DNA of 59,881 bases from Nitrospiraceae bacterium (GTDB lineage Bacteria; Nitrospirota; Nitrospiria; Nitrospirales; Nitrospiraceae). Below are positions 26,657 through 35,169 of the stretch, one piece after another (position 1 is the first letter of the stretch; each line of letters starts with the position of its first letter). Made by a program: the position numbers and the translations under genes. The DNA is taken from assembly GCA_919902665.1 (NCBI GenBank), contig CAKKRK010000195.1, forward strand, positions 1-59,881. The letters are read 5' to 3'. The notes beneath the pieces were generated by a model. It was given only the letters and a program-made list of their open reading frames with translations, ran no database searches and was not told where the DNA came from.

Positions 26657-28537
26657 CTATGTTTCCTGCGAGGGAACCGGTGACAACAAGGGCACCTGCT
26701 CCTCCTCGAATTCCTCACCCATCACCGGCTGCTGCCCCCGTTCACACATCCAGAACAAGACAAGTACAGCGGCCCAGAAGACCACCATGTTCAGCGTCAC
26801 CATTTTCGTGGCGTATTGAAGGTCTGGAGTGAAGGCCCAGGGCGAGACATCCGCCATCAACTCACTCACATGCCAGGACAGTCGCCCCGATGAACGGATA
26901 TACCCCATCAAGCCCATTACCCAACTGAAGGACGCCGCCAATCCAAACAATCCCACCATGCCACGCAGCGGAATTTTCCCCCACTGAATCGGGCCGTGCA
27001 ACACCGCGCCTCGAAGCATGAGCCGGTTCATCACCACACCGAGTACGATGACTGTGAACGTCGTGAAAGCCTGGGGAGCGGACAGACCGACGCGAACCTT
27101 CGCAGGCAAGTAAAACCCGTAGATCGACAGCCAGATGATATTGAGCGCCCCGACCACGTACAACACCGTGAGGAGCGTATTTCCGGTCTTGACCCAGGAA
27201 ATGGTCATCGTGCGATTCGCCCGACGATAGTACAAAAAGCTCAACGCCGTGACGAGAATCAGGATATTCACTGCTCCGTTCTTGGCCGACATCACTCCAT
27301 AGTTGCCAATCACGGGATGCTGAGCACCACCCATCGCCTTGACTTCACTGGCAGACGTGAGCAGCGTGTGAGGCGTCAGCCAGACGAAGAGCGCCAGCAT
27401 CAACACCCCCAATAGGAATTGATAATAGGGCTGATAGCGCTCACCACCTTTGATCCGCCCCATGCTCTGCCATAGATAGTAGTTAATCCCCAAAAACAGG
27501 ACGCCGATCAAGAGTGCCTGAACCACAAACAGCCAGGTGAGCAAGCCACCCATCATAGTGACACCCATGGTCTGGCGAAACACGAACACCGACTTCATCA
27601 GCCAGTAGCCGGCAAACGGCATGGGAATCAGTGCAAACACTGTCACAAACAGAAAGATATAGCCGACCCAATCGAAATAGGCTCGCTCCTCATCCGTCTT
27701 ACTGGTGAAAAACCGATAACAGGCATAGGCCAACACCACCGCTCCACCGGACATGATATCCGCAAGAAAACGATGGACGTTCAGTGGGTTCCACAGGGCA
27801 GAGTGCAGCAGATGCCAGGCATTTCCCAGAAACCGCCCCTGCGCATCCACCCCAGCTGGTGACATCATGAAGGCCGACCAGGCATTGGCCATCATCAACA
27901 ACGCAGTTCCCACAATATTCGTCAGAATCCCGATCGCGGCGTGGATCCACTTCATGCCCCGGCCTGTCATCCGGTTCCACCCGTAGTAATAGACGATCAG
28001 GAGCAACGATTCTCCCACAAATACAGCCGCGTAGGCGGGCATGAACCCTTTGAAGGTTCCGCCCATATACTTCATAAAACTGGGATACAGCGTAATGAAC
28101 ATCGTCAGCATCAGGCTGCCGATGAGCGCTGTCACCGACATAGCCAACACCGCCACCTTGGCGAGATCTCGTGCCAATCCGTCATAGCGCAGCGCCAAGG
28201 CTGGTTTTTTGGTGATCAATCCAAGAAATTCGAGCAGCGCACAAAACAAGGGCAGCGCAAGGACAAATCCACCGAAATAGGTATGTTGCTGTGTGATGAA
28301 CCACACCACCAACCGACTGTCTAACGAACCGATTCTCGGATAGACCGTTTCATCAGGAGCAGGAGCCGCCGGTCCCTGCGGAGTCCCCTCCGTGCCGAAG
28401 TACACATCCGTCGATGATTCCGCGAATGACAGATCGGGGCCATTCCACGAAAATCCAATGACGATCGCAACCATCGCAATGCCCATCGCAACAGCAATCG
28501 AGGAACGTGTCATCACCACCATGAATCCTCGGCCCAT
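26657..28537 (-). CDS. Cytochrome bd-like oxidase subunit, copy 2
   Basis: Start 28537 has AAGGGG upstream and follows the preceding stop by 4 nt. The 626-residue protein is collinear with copy 1 from TQQHTYFGG to the end. It keeps the His in QQH, WIH, WHLLHSALWNPLNVHR and TPHTLLT, but where copy 1 has VMHIYALMFVAES this one has FMPAYAAVFVGES: the His is replaced by Pro, while the Glu stays. No GRQPW quinol motif is seen. Unlike copy 1 no cytochrome c genes follow. It may be an oxidase of other affinity, or another electron-transfer protein that lost a ligand. Confidence 0.8.
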   Translation of the reverse strand: MGRGFMVVMTRSSIAVAMGIAMVAIVIGFSWNGPDLSFAESSTDVYFGTEGTPQGPAAPAPDETVYPRIGSLDSRLVVWFITQQHTYFGGFVLALPLFCALLEFLGLITKKPALALRYDGLARDLAKVAVLAMSVTALIGSLMLTMFITLYPSFMKYMGGTFKGFMPAYAAVFVGESLLLIVYYYGWNRMTGRGMKWIHAAIGILTNIVGTALLMMANAWSAFMMSPAGVDAQGRFLGNAWHLLHSALWNPLNVHRFLADIMSGGAVVLAYACYRFFTSKTDEERAYFDWVGYIFLFVTVFALIPMPFAGYWLMKSVFVFRQTMGVTMMGGLLTWLFVVQALLIGVLFLGINYYLWQSMGRIKGGERYQPYYQFLLGVLMLALFVWLTPHTLLTSASEVKAMGGAQHPVIGNYGVMSAKNGAVNILILVTALSFLYYRRANRTMTISWVKTGNTLLTVLYVVGALNIIWLSIYGFYLPAKVRVGLSAPQAFTTFTVIVLGVVMNRLMLRGAVLHGPIQWGKIPLRGMVGLFGLAASFSWVMGLMGYIRSSGRLSWHVSELMADVSPWAFTPDLQYATKMVTLNMVVFWAAVLVLFWMCERGQQPVMGEEFEEEQVPLLSPVPSQET

Positions 28538-28541
28538 ATCT

Positions 28542-29609
28542 CTACCCCTTCGGTCCAGTCTTGTCGAGCGCGAAGCCCCCAGCCGCACCGTCAGCACCAA
28601 TCGACTTTCCAAGAATTCCCATCATAAACGGGCACCGTAACATGCCAGGCGACAGTTGTGGCGCCTGCTCATCCTCGACATGACGCCGATCACCGAGATA
28701 GTACCCATACACCGCCATCATCGCTGTCACCAGCGCACCCATCACTGCCGTGGCACCCACCGTCATAGCCGGCTGACGGACGACAAACAACAACACACCC
28801 ATCGCCACCAAATAATAGGTCGACGCAAAGGCCATCCCAGGCCACCACCAATACTTCAGCAGTTCACCCGGCACAGTCTTCCGGAGCGAGTGCAGCCACG
28901 AACTGGCCGGATAGAGTCCTCCAAAATACGCACAGAGTGCAAGGCCTCCCCCGAGAAGCGTCACAGTCACCAGTTGTGCCAAGGCAGCACCCTGCTCATC
29001 CGTAATCACTAGCCCAGGCAACGATGTCAACGCACCAATACCCAACCCTACGAGAGCCCACGGTCCTAATTGCCATGCCCGGCGTTGCACCAGCACACGC
29101 AGCTGCTCCCCATCCGGGAATGTCAAAAATGGACGCCCCAGCACTGATAACTTGCGTACATGGCCAATCTCAAACGCATCTCGCGCGACAGATGTGCAAG
29201 AGATGATGATCGCCATCATAGCCGGCCCATCGGGATGCTCGAGATAACTGTAGTGCATGATCCATAACAGGGTAAGCACCAATAGGGATAGTTGAACGCC
29301 ATATACGGCTCCGATCCAGCCGCCCAGCCAGCTCAGAAGCTTCAGACCATCCTGTCGAACTATGGCAGACCAGGATGCTGCACGCCCCACTCGATAGGCC
29401 AAGAGGGCCGTGACCATTGCGACGAGACTGCTGATCGCCAGCAAGACCAAGGGCTCAGTGATCGGCACAAGATATTTCGCCAGCCGATACACCCCGAAGG
29501 CGATCAGTCCGGGCACAAACATGACGATTCGCTTTGTCCGACGGACGGTATCTTCCGTCACCGCCAGGCTCAAGCTCGGAATCACGCGCAATGCCATTCG
29601 ATGCAGCAT
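28542..29609 (-). CDS. Polytopic membrane protein upstream of bd-like oxidase 2
   Basis: The 355-residue protein has about eight membrane helices (for example IVMFVPGLIAFGVYRLA, LVLLAISSLVAMVTALLA, LLVLTLLWIMHYS, LVTVTLLGGGLALCAYFGG and TVGATAVMGALVTAMMAVYGYYLG) and conserved-looking histidines in WIMHYSYLEHP and FEIGHVRK. I recognise no family. Its stop is 4 nt before the start of oxidase copy 2, so tight coupling with that gene is likely. A subunit or assembly factor is an inference from position. No good ribosome site is seen at the ATG used; an ATG four codons later is possible. Confidence 0.6.
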   Translation of the reverse strand: MLHRMALRVIPSLSLAVTEDTVRRTKRIVMFVPGLIAFGVYRLAKYLVPITEPLVLLAISSLVAMVTALLAYRVGRAASWSAIVRQDGLKLLSWLGGWIGAVYGVQLSLLVLTLLWIMHYSYLEHPDGPAMMAIIISCTSVARDAFEIGHVRKLSVLGRPFLTFPDGEQLRVLVQRRAWQLGPWALVGLGIGALTSLPGLVITDEQGAALAQLVTVTLLGGGLALCAYFGGLYPASSWLHSLRKTVPGELLKYWWWPGMAFASTYYLVAMGVLLFVVRQPAMTVGATAVMGALVTAMMAVYGYYLGDRRHVEDEQAPQLSPGMLRCPFMMGILGKSIGADGAAGGFALDKTGPKG

Positions 29610-29709
29610 AATGTTCAGAACTGAGCCAGCAGGACTGAGGGCCGAACTGGGAGAGGAGATTGTTTCATTTCTTCTCTCCTTCTCAGCACTCAGTCCTCAG
29701 CACTCGTGA
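29610..29709. repeat. Low-complexity intergenic repeat, left of the PCP_red gene
   Basis: The 100-nt gap holds AACTGAGCCAGCAGGACTGA near 29620 and CTCAGCACTCAGTCCTCAGCA near 29681, related short units (CAGCACTCAGTCCT) in both orientations. A similar segment stands on the other side of the gene (30202-30319). Confidence 0.45.
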
Positions 29710-30201
29710 CTATTTTGAAGCGGCCATCCCGAAATACTTCGCCTTGATCTCTTCCATCAGCGACACGGTGATACGAGACAACCCACGATCGGCCGCGGTA
29801 CGCTCAAGTTCAATCCGTGCCATGGCACGAACCGCCGCCGGCACTCGATCTAACCGCTGTTTCGCCTCTGGGTCCCATGCAATACGCTCCCCAGTTCGGG
29901 GACGGAGCAGCGTCTCATATGTAACCACCCGCTCGCCTTGCCGACGAATATCCTGCTCCACTTCTTCTCGAACCAGCCCAGCCACATACGGTGGCATGCG
30001 CTCCAATCGATGCAAGGCTTCATCAGTCCAAAGCAACCGATCAACGAAGCCGTGGGCCTGTTCTTCCCGCACATCGACACCAACTTTCAGCCCACAGCCA
30101 CGGCATTCCGAACGGATAAACCATAACAGCAGACCGGTCTCTCCACCTCGCTCCTCAATCCCCTCCGTATGCATCCATCGGCCACAGCCACACGTTAGCA
30201 T
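29710..30201 (-). CDS. Zinc-ribbon protein with two PCP_red-type domains
   Basis: The 163-residue soluble protein starts with CGCGRWMHTEG and a later CRGCG, a likely four-Cys zinc ribbon (residues 4-36). Two copies of a short helical domain follow: LWTDEALHRLERMPPYVAGL plus EEVEQDIRRQG, and AWDPEAKQRLDRVPAAVRAM plus IELERTAADRG and ITVSLMEEIKAKY. The second copy matches PCP_red (the C-terminal domain of light-independent protochlorophyllide reductase subunit B), found alone in many non-photosynthetic bacteria. Function of the lone domain is unknown. It sits between membrane genes of the oxidase 2 cluster. Confidence 0.7.
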   Translation of the reverse strand: MLTCGCGRWMHTEGIEERGGETGLLLWFIRSECRGCGLKVGVDVREEQAHGFVDRLLWTDEALHRLERMPPYVAGLVREEVEQDIRRQGERVVTYETLLRPRTGERIAWDPEAKQRLDRVPAAVRAMARIELERTAADRGLSRITVSLMEEIKAKYFGMAASK

Positions 30202-30319
30202 GGGAAGTACCCAGTGCCGAGTGACGAGTGACGAGGACTGACTGAGTGGCCTAGGAATGTCTTGCCCTGAAGATTCCTCGTCTCAACTCTCAGCACTCGC
30301 ATCGCAGCACTCATGCCAT
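30202..30319. repeat. Low-complexity intergenic repeat, right of the PCP_red gene
   Basis: The 118-nt gap has CGAGTGACGAGTGACGAGGA (about 30218-30237) and CTCAGCACTCGCATCGCAGC further on. These resemble, in part as reverse complement, the CTCAGTCCTCAGCACTCGTGAC units on the other side of the gene. Confidence 0.45.
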
Positions 30320-31036
30320 TCATCCGATCTTCCCTGGATACAGGATGTACAACATCGTGTACGTGAAGCTGCCCGTGACGAACAGGACGCAGTAAATGAC
30401 CATTGTAAATCGGCCGAGCGCGCGATGCCGCCGCGCGCCATCGGGCCAAATCCGTTGAATCGTCATCTCGATCGCAAACACAAAAGCCACGATGGCGAGA
30501 AAGATTACATACACTTCCAGCTTCCGCATTGAAAACCCGGCCGTGGCCACTCGCGAGAAAAACAGCCCCAGCACGACCACAGCAATTCCGCCAAAGATAA
30601 GGCCGATCTTCTTCCACGTCGTGAGCAGCCGTGATTCCCGTAAGGATCGGACTCCGTCGAGGAACTGCTGAGAGCGAAACCCCAACACGATCATATACAC
30701 CGCCATGATCAGCCCAATCATGACGAGAATGATATGGAGCGTCAGGACGGGGATGAAGACATAATCATAGAGCGACTGCGAGCCACCAAACCCTTCCTTA
30801 CCTTCAAACGCCAGGACCCCCAGCTGCCGAAACAGATAATACGCGATAAAGAAGCTGAGCATGGCAATCATGCCACCCAACATCAACCAATGGTGTGCAT
30901 CGGCCTTTCGCCGACGAGCTTGGAACCATCCCATGATGAACAGCCCGGTGAAGAGCGTCGCCATCAGCTGACTGAGGTCCGCACCCGCCGTTGCATACGT
31001 TCCAAAGAAGCCTGGTTCCCGTAACCAATCCAGCAT
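30320..31036 (-). CDS. DUF420-like polytopic membrane protein
   Basis: The 238-residue protein has six or seven helices: LMATLFTGLFIMGWFQ, HHWLMLGGMIAMLSFFIAYYLF, LTLHIILVMIGLIMAVYMIV, KIGLIFGGIAVVVLGLFF, VYVIFLAIVAFVFAIEM and FTMVIYCVLFVTGSFTYTML. The HHWLM, LTLHI and HRALGRFTM histidines fit the DUF420 (CtaM-like) family, which in some bacteria is needed to make active haem-copper oxidases. Here no haem-copper oxidase is nearby, so a role in maturation of the bd-like oxidases is an inference. It is first in the run that leads to oxidase copy 2. Confidence 0.65.
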   Translation of the reverse strand: MLDWLREPGFFGTYATAGADLSQLMATLFTGLFIMGWFQARRRKADAHHWLMLGGMIAMLSFFIAYYLFRQLGVLAFEGKEGFGGSQSLYDYVFIPVLTLHIILVMIGLIMAVYMIVLGFRSQQFLDGVRSLRESRLLTTWKKIGLIFGGIAVVVLGLFFSRVATAGFSMRKLEVYVIFLAIVAFVFAIEMTIQRIWPDGARRHRALGRFTMVIYCVLFVTGSFTYTMLYILYPGKIG

Positions 31037-31108
31037 TAAACCCTGCCCCTACTTCCTCGTTTCTCACACCTACGAGAACTCTTGCGCGCTCGATACCACG
31101 CATGCTTT

Positions 31109-32089
31109 CTACGACTTCGTGCCTTGCACCACTGCCGTCTTCTCCAACTCCACAACAGAGACAAACCCGGCGGCTTGGAGCCATTGCATGGCCTCGCCGG
31201 CCCGATAGCAGCTGCCCTGCTGAGTGTTGACAAGGATATGGACCGCGAACGCGGTCGTCCATGCTGGGCCGGTCCCAGCTTCGTCTAGAAATCGATCTTT
31301 AATCACCAACCGCCCGCCCGGCGCCAGCGATCCGAATCCCTTTTTGACCAGATCCTGATTCATCTGAAACGTTTGATAGTGCAAGATATCGGACATCAAG
31401 ACCACATCGTATGGTCCCCCAAGTTGGTCTTGATTGAAATCACCGGGATGCAGGGCGACTCGTGATTCCAACCCGGCGTCCTTGATTGTTTTTTCCGCCA
31501 ACTTCAACGTCGCCGGGAGATCAAAGACCGTCGCGTGCAATTCTGGATACACTTGGCAAAACGCGATGGCGTTGGTCCCAGCGCCACCACCAAGATCTAG
31601 TAGCCGCTCGCGGCCACCCAGCTTCAGTCGCTTGGCTAAATCAGGACCACTTTGCTGTCCAATCCGATTGAGCACCGCTAGCACGTTGCTTCCCAATTCT
31701 GGATCGGTCTCAAAGACATGGCGATCGACTGTCCGTTTCCCTGTCCGAATCGTCTCTTCCAGCTTTCCCCAGTTATTCCACTCCGCATCGTGCAGGAGGA
31801 GCAAGTGGCCAACATACTTTGGCGACTGCCGAACGAGGTGTGTCAACGCCGTCGACGAGTTGCCATACAAGTCCCCCTCCTTCGTCAGCAACTTCATTGC
31901 CACGAGGGCGTTCAAAAGGAGGTTCAACGTGTGAGGATCGGCCTGAAGTCGACCCGCAATGTCCTGGACTGCCTTCGGTCGCTCACCGATGGCAGAAAAG
32001 ACGTCCAGCTTCACGGCCGTCAGGAGGACTTTGGTCTCCCAGTAGTAGCCAAGCTGGAAAACTTCTGCGAGTGAGAGCTCTCGTGACAC
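31109..32089 (-). CDS. SAM-dependent O-methyltransferase (methyltransferase_2 family)
   Basis: GTG start at 32089 with AAGGGG six nt upstream. The 326-residue protein has an N-terminal winged-helix dimerisation domain (about 1-90: LTAVKLDVFSAIGERPK, DPHTLNLLLNALVAM) and a Rossmann methyltransferase domain with motif I LLDLGGGAGTNAIAF (about 170-185), VFDLPATLKLAEK and DVVLMSDILHY. The family includes hydroxyneurosporene and acetylserotonin O-methyltransferases; the substrate cannot be predicted. It lies 72 nt upstream of the DUF420-like gene. Confidence 0.85.
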   Translation of the reverse strand: MSRELSLAEVFQLGYYWETKVLLTAVKLDVFSAIGERPKAVQDIAGRLQADPHTLNLLLNALVAMKLLTKEGDLYGNSSTALTHLVRQSPKYVGHLLLLHDAEWNNWGKLEETIRTGKRTVDRHVFETDPELGSNVLAVLNRIGQQSGPDLAKRLKLGGRERLLDLGGGAGTNAIAFCQVYPELHATVFDLPATLKLAEKTIKDAGLESRVALHPGDFNQDQLGGPYDVVLMSDILHYQTFQMNQDLVKKGFGSLAPGGRLVIKDRFLDEAGTGPAWTTAFAVHILVNTQQGSCYRAGEAMQWLQAAGFVSVVELEKTAVVQGTKS

Positions 32090-32256
32090 ACCACGCCCCT
32101 TCTACAAACAGTTCACAAACATGGGATCTTACCTAGATCAGAAACGAAAAGACAAGGCAGGGAATGCCCTCCCTGAGGGACGAAGAAGACCGCTTTGAAT
32201 GTGCTTGGGAACTGACTCTTCTTCGTACTTCTTATGGGACGAGGTCAGATTTCCGT

Positions 32257-33009
32257 TCAGGCTTCTTCCAACTGGATGGTTTCCACATGGACCCTGGTGG
32301 TGCCCTGGTCGACAAATCCCAGTTGTTCGGCGGCACCCCGGCTGAGGTCGATGATGCGTTTCCCAGAATCAGAGTTGTGATCACTGGGAAAGGGGCCGCG
32401 GTCATTTACTCGGACGATGATCGACTTGCCGTTTTCCAGATTCGTCACCTGGACGTGGATCGGCAGCGGCAGATACTTGTGCGCTGCCGTCAACCCGTTG
32501 GGGTTGAACAGCTCACCGTTGGCCGTCATGTGACCTCCCGGCAACCGCCTGGTTTCCTCCCCATACCACGAGGCTAAGCCTGTTTCTTCATACGTCTGTG
32601 CGCTGGCCAGACTCATTGGCACATAATGCTGGCCCTTGACGGTATACGGAGCGGCTTTGACTCGCCCAAGCCTGATTGCCTCCTTAACTGGAAGCCCATC
32701 GATGGTCTGAATATCCTCCCGGATCAAGGGATACTCCAACGGAGCCTGGACTACCTCAAAGGTAAACTTCCCGATGTGATAGACCAATTTGGTGGCCCCC
32801 TTCGTCAATTCATAGGTGCCGCGCACGACCCAGATCGTGCCTTTGACCGTCTTTTTGGCGACACGATAGCCAGTCTTGAGGACCGAGAAGGTAGTCTTGA
32901 TCGCTGAGAAGGTCCCTTCGATCACCGAACAGGACGCAAGCGTCAGCAGAATGGGGAGTAAGAGCAGTGGGCTGATCTTTGATTTCTTGCAGCGGAAATA
33001 TACAGGCAC
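32257..33009 (-). CDS. RlpA-like lipoprotein (double-psi beta-barrel)
   Basis: The 250-residue protein has a signal segment with lipobox LASC (Cys at about residue 28), a linker, and a C-terminal RlpA domain: GLASWYGEETRRLPGGHMTA, NGLTAAHKYLPLPIHVQVTN, VRVNDRGPF and RIIDLSRGAAEQLGF. RlpA proteins are septal lytic transglycosylases that cleave denuded peptidoglycan strands; the conserved His in the AAHKYLPLP segment and the Asp of VNDRGPF are present. The SPOR domain common in proteobacterial RlpA is absent. The start is GTG without a clear ribosome site. An intrinsic terminator of the upstream cupredoxin gene stands just before it. Confidence 0.85.
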   Translation of the reverse strand: MPVYFRCKKSKISPLLLLPILLTLASCSVIEGTFSAIKTTFSVLKTGYRVAKKTVKGTIWVVRGTYELTKGATKLVYHIGKFTFEVVQAPLEYPLIREDIQTIDGLPVKEAIRLGRVKAAPYTVKGQHYVPMSLASAQTYEETGLASWYGEETRRLPGGHMTANGELFNPNGLTAAHKYLPLPIHVQVTNLENGKSIIVRVNDRGPFPSDHNSDSGKRIIDLSRGAAEQLGFVDQGTTRVHVETIQLEEA

Positions 33010-33037
33010 AGCGACAAACTTGTTGTAAAAACAGGAT

Positions 33038-33073
33038 AAAAAAAGAAGGGCAGCGGATCACCCGCTGCCCTTC
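33038..33073 (-). terminator. Intrinsic terminator after the cupredoxin-like gene
   Basis: On the minus strand a 12-bp perfect stem (33062-33073 with 33045-33056, 5-nt loop) is followed by seven U (A run 33038-33044). It lies 25 nt past the stop codon of the gene at 33098-33892. Confidence 0.9.
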
Positions 33074-33097
33074 GACAATACATCGATAAAACCAGGC

Positions 33098-33892
33098 TTA
33101 CTTGATTTCAGCCTTGAGGTTAGCGGTGCCGCCATCGGCCACATCCACCTCGAACTCAATCTTCTTGGCCTTGCCAGCAAACGGATGCCAGGCAATGACC
33201 TTATGCTTCCCAGCAGGAACGTCCTTGAGCTCAAACGAACCATCGTCCTTCACAACCGCAAAATGTGGATTCGACACTGGCAGGAAGAACCCCTGCATAA
33301 ACTCATGCTGGTCGCATTGTAACCGATAGTATCCGTCCTTCTCTGCACCACCACGGAAGGTCACCGGCTTGTCCAGCTTGTCACCCTTCTTCGCAAGACC
33401 AATGTTGAAACCGGTTGCCGAGGAGACACCCTTCACCGTGAAACTGTGTGGGTTGTGGAGCACACCGGCCACCGACTTAGGATCATCGGCATCTGCATCG
33501 GTGTTTTCGACCTTGAAGGGCCGAGTATTAACAACGATCCCGGTGAACGGTTGGAAGTCACAAAACGCGGCCACCACTTCCGTCCCAGCATAGCCATCCA
33601 TCCACGCCTTGTCTTCGATGTCAGCTACCGCCACCACTGCGCCCTTCAACCCACCATCCTTGCTCACTTCGATCTGCTTCAAGAACCGCTTATCGCCATC
33701 CATCTTGCTCTTGTCGGGAATCTGGGGACAAAACTTTGGATTCGGGAATTTTGAAAAGAGAAATTCCTTGCTCTCTGCCTTCCCGGCAAACGTGACCTTC
33801 CCACTGATCGTTCCGCCCGCATACGAGGTGAGAGGCGCCGCAACCAACGCGACGGCTGCTACGCCAAACATTACTGATAACGCACTCTTCAT
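33098..33892 (-). CDS. Exported cupredoxin-like copper protein
   Basis: Start 33892 has a perfect AAGGAGG and opens a signal peptide (MKSALSVMFGVAAVALVAAP, cleaved near SYAG). The 264-residue protein has a beta-rich N-terminal part, a plastocyanin-like domain with possible type-1 copper ligands His149 (NPHSF), Cys193, His196 and Met199 (LQCDQHEFM), and a C-terminal carboxypeptidase-regulatory-like strand region (GSFELKDVPAGKHKVIAWHP). It could carry electrons or copper in the periplasm. It is monocistronic, with a strong promoter upstream and a terminator, which suggests high expression. Confidence 0.8.
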   Translation of the reverse strand: MKSALSVMFGVAAVALVAAPLTSYAGGTISGKVTFAGKAESKEFLFSKFPNPKFCPQIPDKSKMDGDKRFLKQIEVSKDGGLKGAVVAVADIEDKAWMDGYAGTEVVAAFCDFQPFTGIVVNTRPFKVENTDADADDPKSVAGVLHNPHSFTVKGVSSATGFNIGLAKKGDKLDKPVTFRGGAEKDGYYRLQCDQHEFMQGFFLPVSNPHFAVVKDDGSFELKDVPAGKHKVIAWHPFAGKAKKIEFEVDVADGGTANLKAEIK

Positions 33893-34042
33893 TGGACTGC
33901 CTCCTTGTGATAGACCTACCAGCCTGTTTCTGACTTTCTCTCTCCACCCTATTTCACATCGGTCACGAGGAAAACTTCGAACCAACGTCCGTTACAGTGG
34001 ACACATTCACACCACGCTGGCGAGCTTGACTCAGACCGAGTA

Positions 34043-34072
34043 TGTATATGAAATCTTACAGCCTGCTGTCAA
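34043..34072 (-). promoter_or_regulatory. Sigma-70-type promoter of the cupredoxin-like gene
   Basis: On the minus strand TTGACA (34072-34067), an 18-nt spacer and TATACA (34048-34043). A start near 34036 gives a leader of about 145 nt before the ATG at 33892. The rest of the divergent gap (33893-34237) holds no gene; no clear plus-strand promoter for the desaturase was found. Confidence 0.6.
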
Positions 34073-34237
34073 TGTGAAACAAGAGGCTAGTAATAGACTA
34101 TTATCGGCATTTCCACAGTAGATTTCTTGCCTTTAGTCCTGGTAGAATTAGGAAATACTTGCCTGATTCCTCAGGCCTTACTATCTGCAAGAGCCTCTGC
34201 TTTATGAAGACATACGCCCTTCCTCAGTAGTGATTCT

Positions 34238-35116
34238 ATGGTAACACCCGTACAATCCGCCGCCACGCTCAGGCGTACCTATCCCATCTACGTGACAGTA
34301 GTACTGTTCACCCTTGTCGTGGGGAGCGCACTCATCGGGGTGCCCGCTTTCGCCTTTGTTTATGGGTATACCTGGTTGGACTGGACCATGTTTGGGATCC
34401 TGTACATGATTACCGGGCTCGGCATTACGGTTGGCTACCATCGGCTGATTTCGCACAGGAGTTTCCTGTGTCCCGATTGGGTCAAGGCCGTACTCCTGAT
34501 CGCCGGAGGATGGGCGCTTCAGAATTCCGCCCTCAAGTGGGGGGCCGATCACATTCGCCACCATGCCGCGTGCGACCAAGATGCCGATCCTTACAACGCT
34601 CAACGAGGATTCTGGCATAGCCATTGCGGATGGCTCTTCTCCGACGGGCGATATTCGGATGAAAAATATGCCTCACGGCTCAAGCAAGATCCGGTTGTCA
34701 TGTGGCAGCACCGGTACTATGGGCTCATCTTCCTTTCAGGATTGGCACTCCCGTTCGTGGTGGGCTTTCTCTACGGCGGTTGGGTCGGCGGCTTCGGCTG
34801 TTTTATGCTCGCTGGCGTCGGCCGGACATTTGCCGTGCTGAATTCGACTTTTTGCATCAATTCAGTTTGCCACTTGTGGGGGAGCCAACCCCATGGCCAA
34901 GCGGATTCAAGCCGCGACAGCTGGTTGGTCTCGCTCCTGACGTTTGGGGAGGGGTATCACAACTACCACCACACCTACCAAAGCGACTACCGAAATGGTC
35001 CCCGCTGGTATAATTTCGACCCGTCGAAATGGCTTATTTTCACGCTGTCACTACTCGGATTAGCCTGGTCGCTCCGCACCGCTTCCGCCGCTGAGGGCAA
35101 AGCCTTACACTCCTAA
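34238..35116 (+). CDS. Fatty acid desaturase (delta-9 acyl-CoA desaturase type)
   Basis: The 292-residue membrane enzyme has four helices and the three histidine boxes that bind the di-iron centre: HRLISH (near residue 68), HIRHH (near 107) and HNYHH (near 243). Such enzymes put a cis double bond in fatty acyl chains using oxygen and reduced ferredoxin or cytochrome b5, and so tune membrane fluidity. Boxes and spacing fit the delta-9 (Ole1/DesC) group. It is alone on the plus strand, between the cupredoxin and the urease cluster. The ribosome site is weak. Confidence 0.9.
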   Translation: MVTPVQSAATLRRTYPIYVTVVLFTLVVGSALIGVPAFAFVYGYTWLDWTMFGILYMITGLGITVGYHRLISHRSFLCPDWVKAVLLIAGGWALQNSALKWGADHIRHHAACDQDADPYNAQRGFWHSHCGWLFSDGRYSDEKYASRLKQDPVVMWQHRYYGLIFLSGLALPFVVGFLYGGWVGGFGCFMLAGVGRTFAVLNSTFCINSVCHLWGSQPHGQADSSRDSWLVSLLTFGEGYHNYHHTYQSDYRNGPRWYNFDPSKWLIFTLSLLGLAWSLRTASAAEGKALHS

Positions 35117-35169
35117 CCGTTACCAGACCCTCTGTACCACCATTCGCAGCAGGCAAATGAGCGGTGTGC

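Noticed and set aside
16888..28537. Calling the cluster a canonical CydAB quinol oxidase
   Set aside because: No CydB gene and no GRQPW motif are seen, and c-type cytochromes follow the first copy.
21178..31036. Haem-copper oxidase subunits next to the DUF420-like gene
   Set aside because: No protein here has the six-histidine pattern of haem-copper oxidase subunit I or the CuA motif of subunit II.
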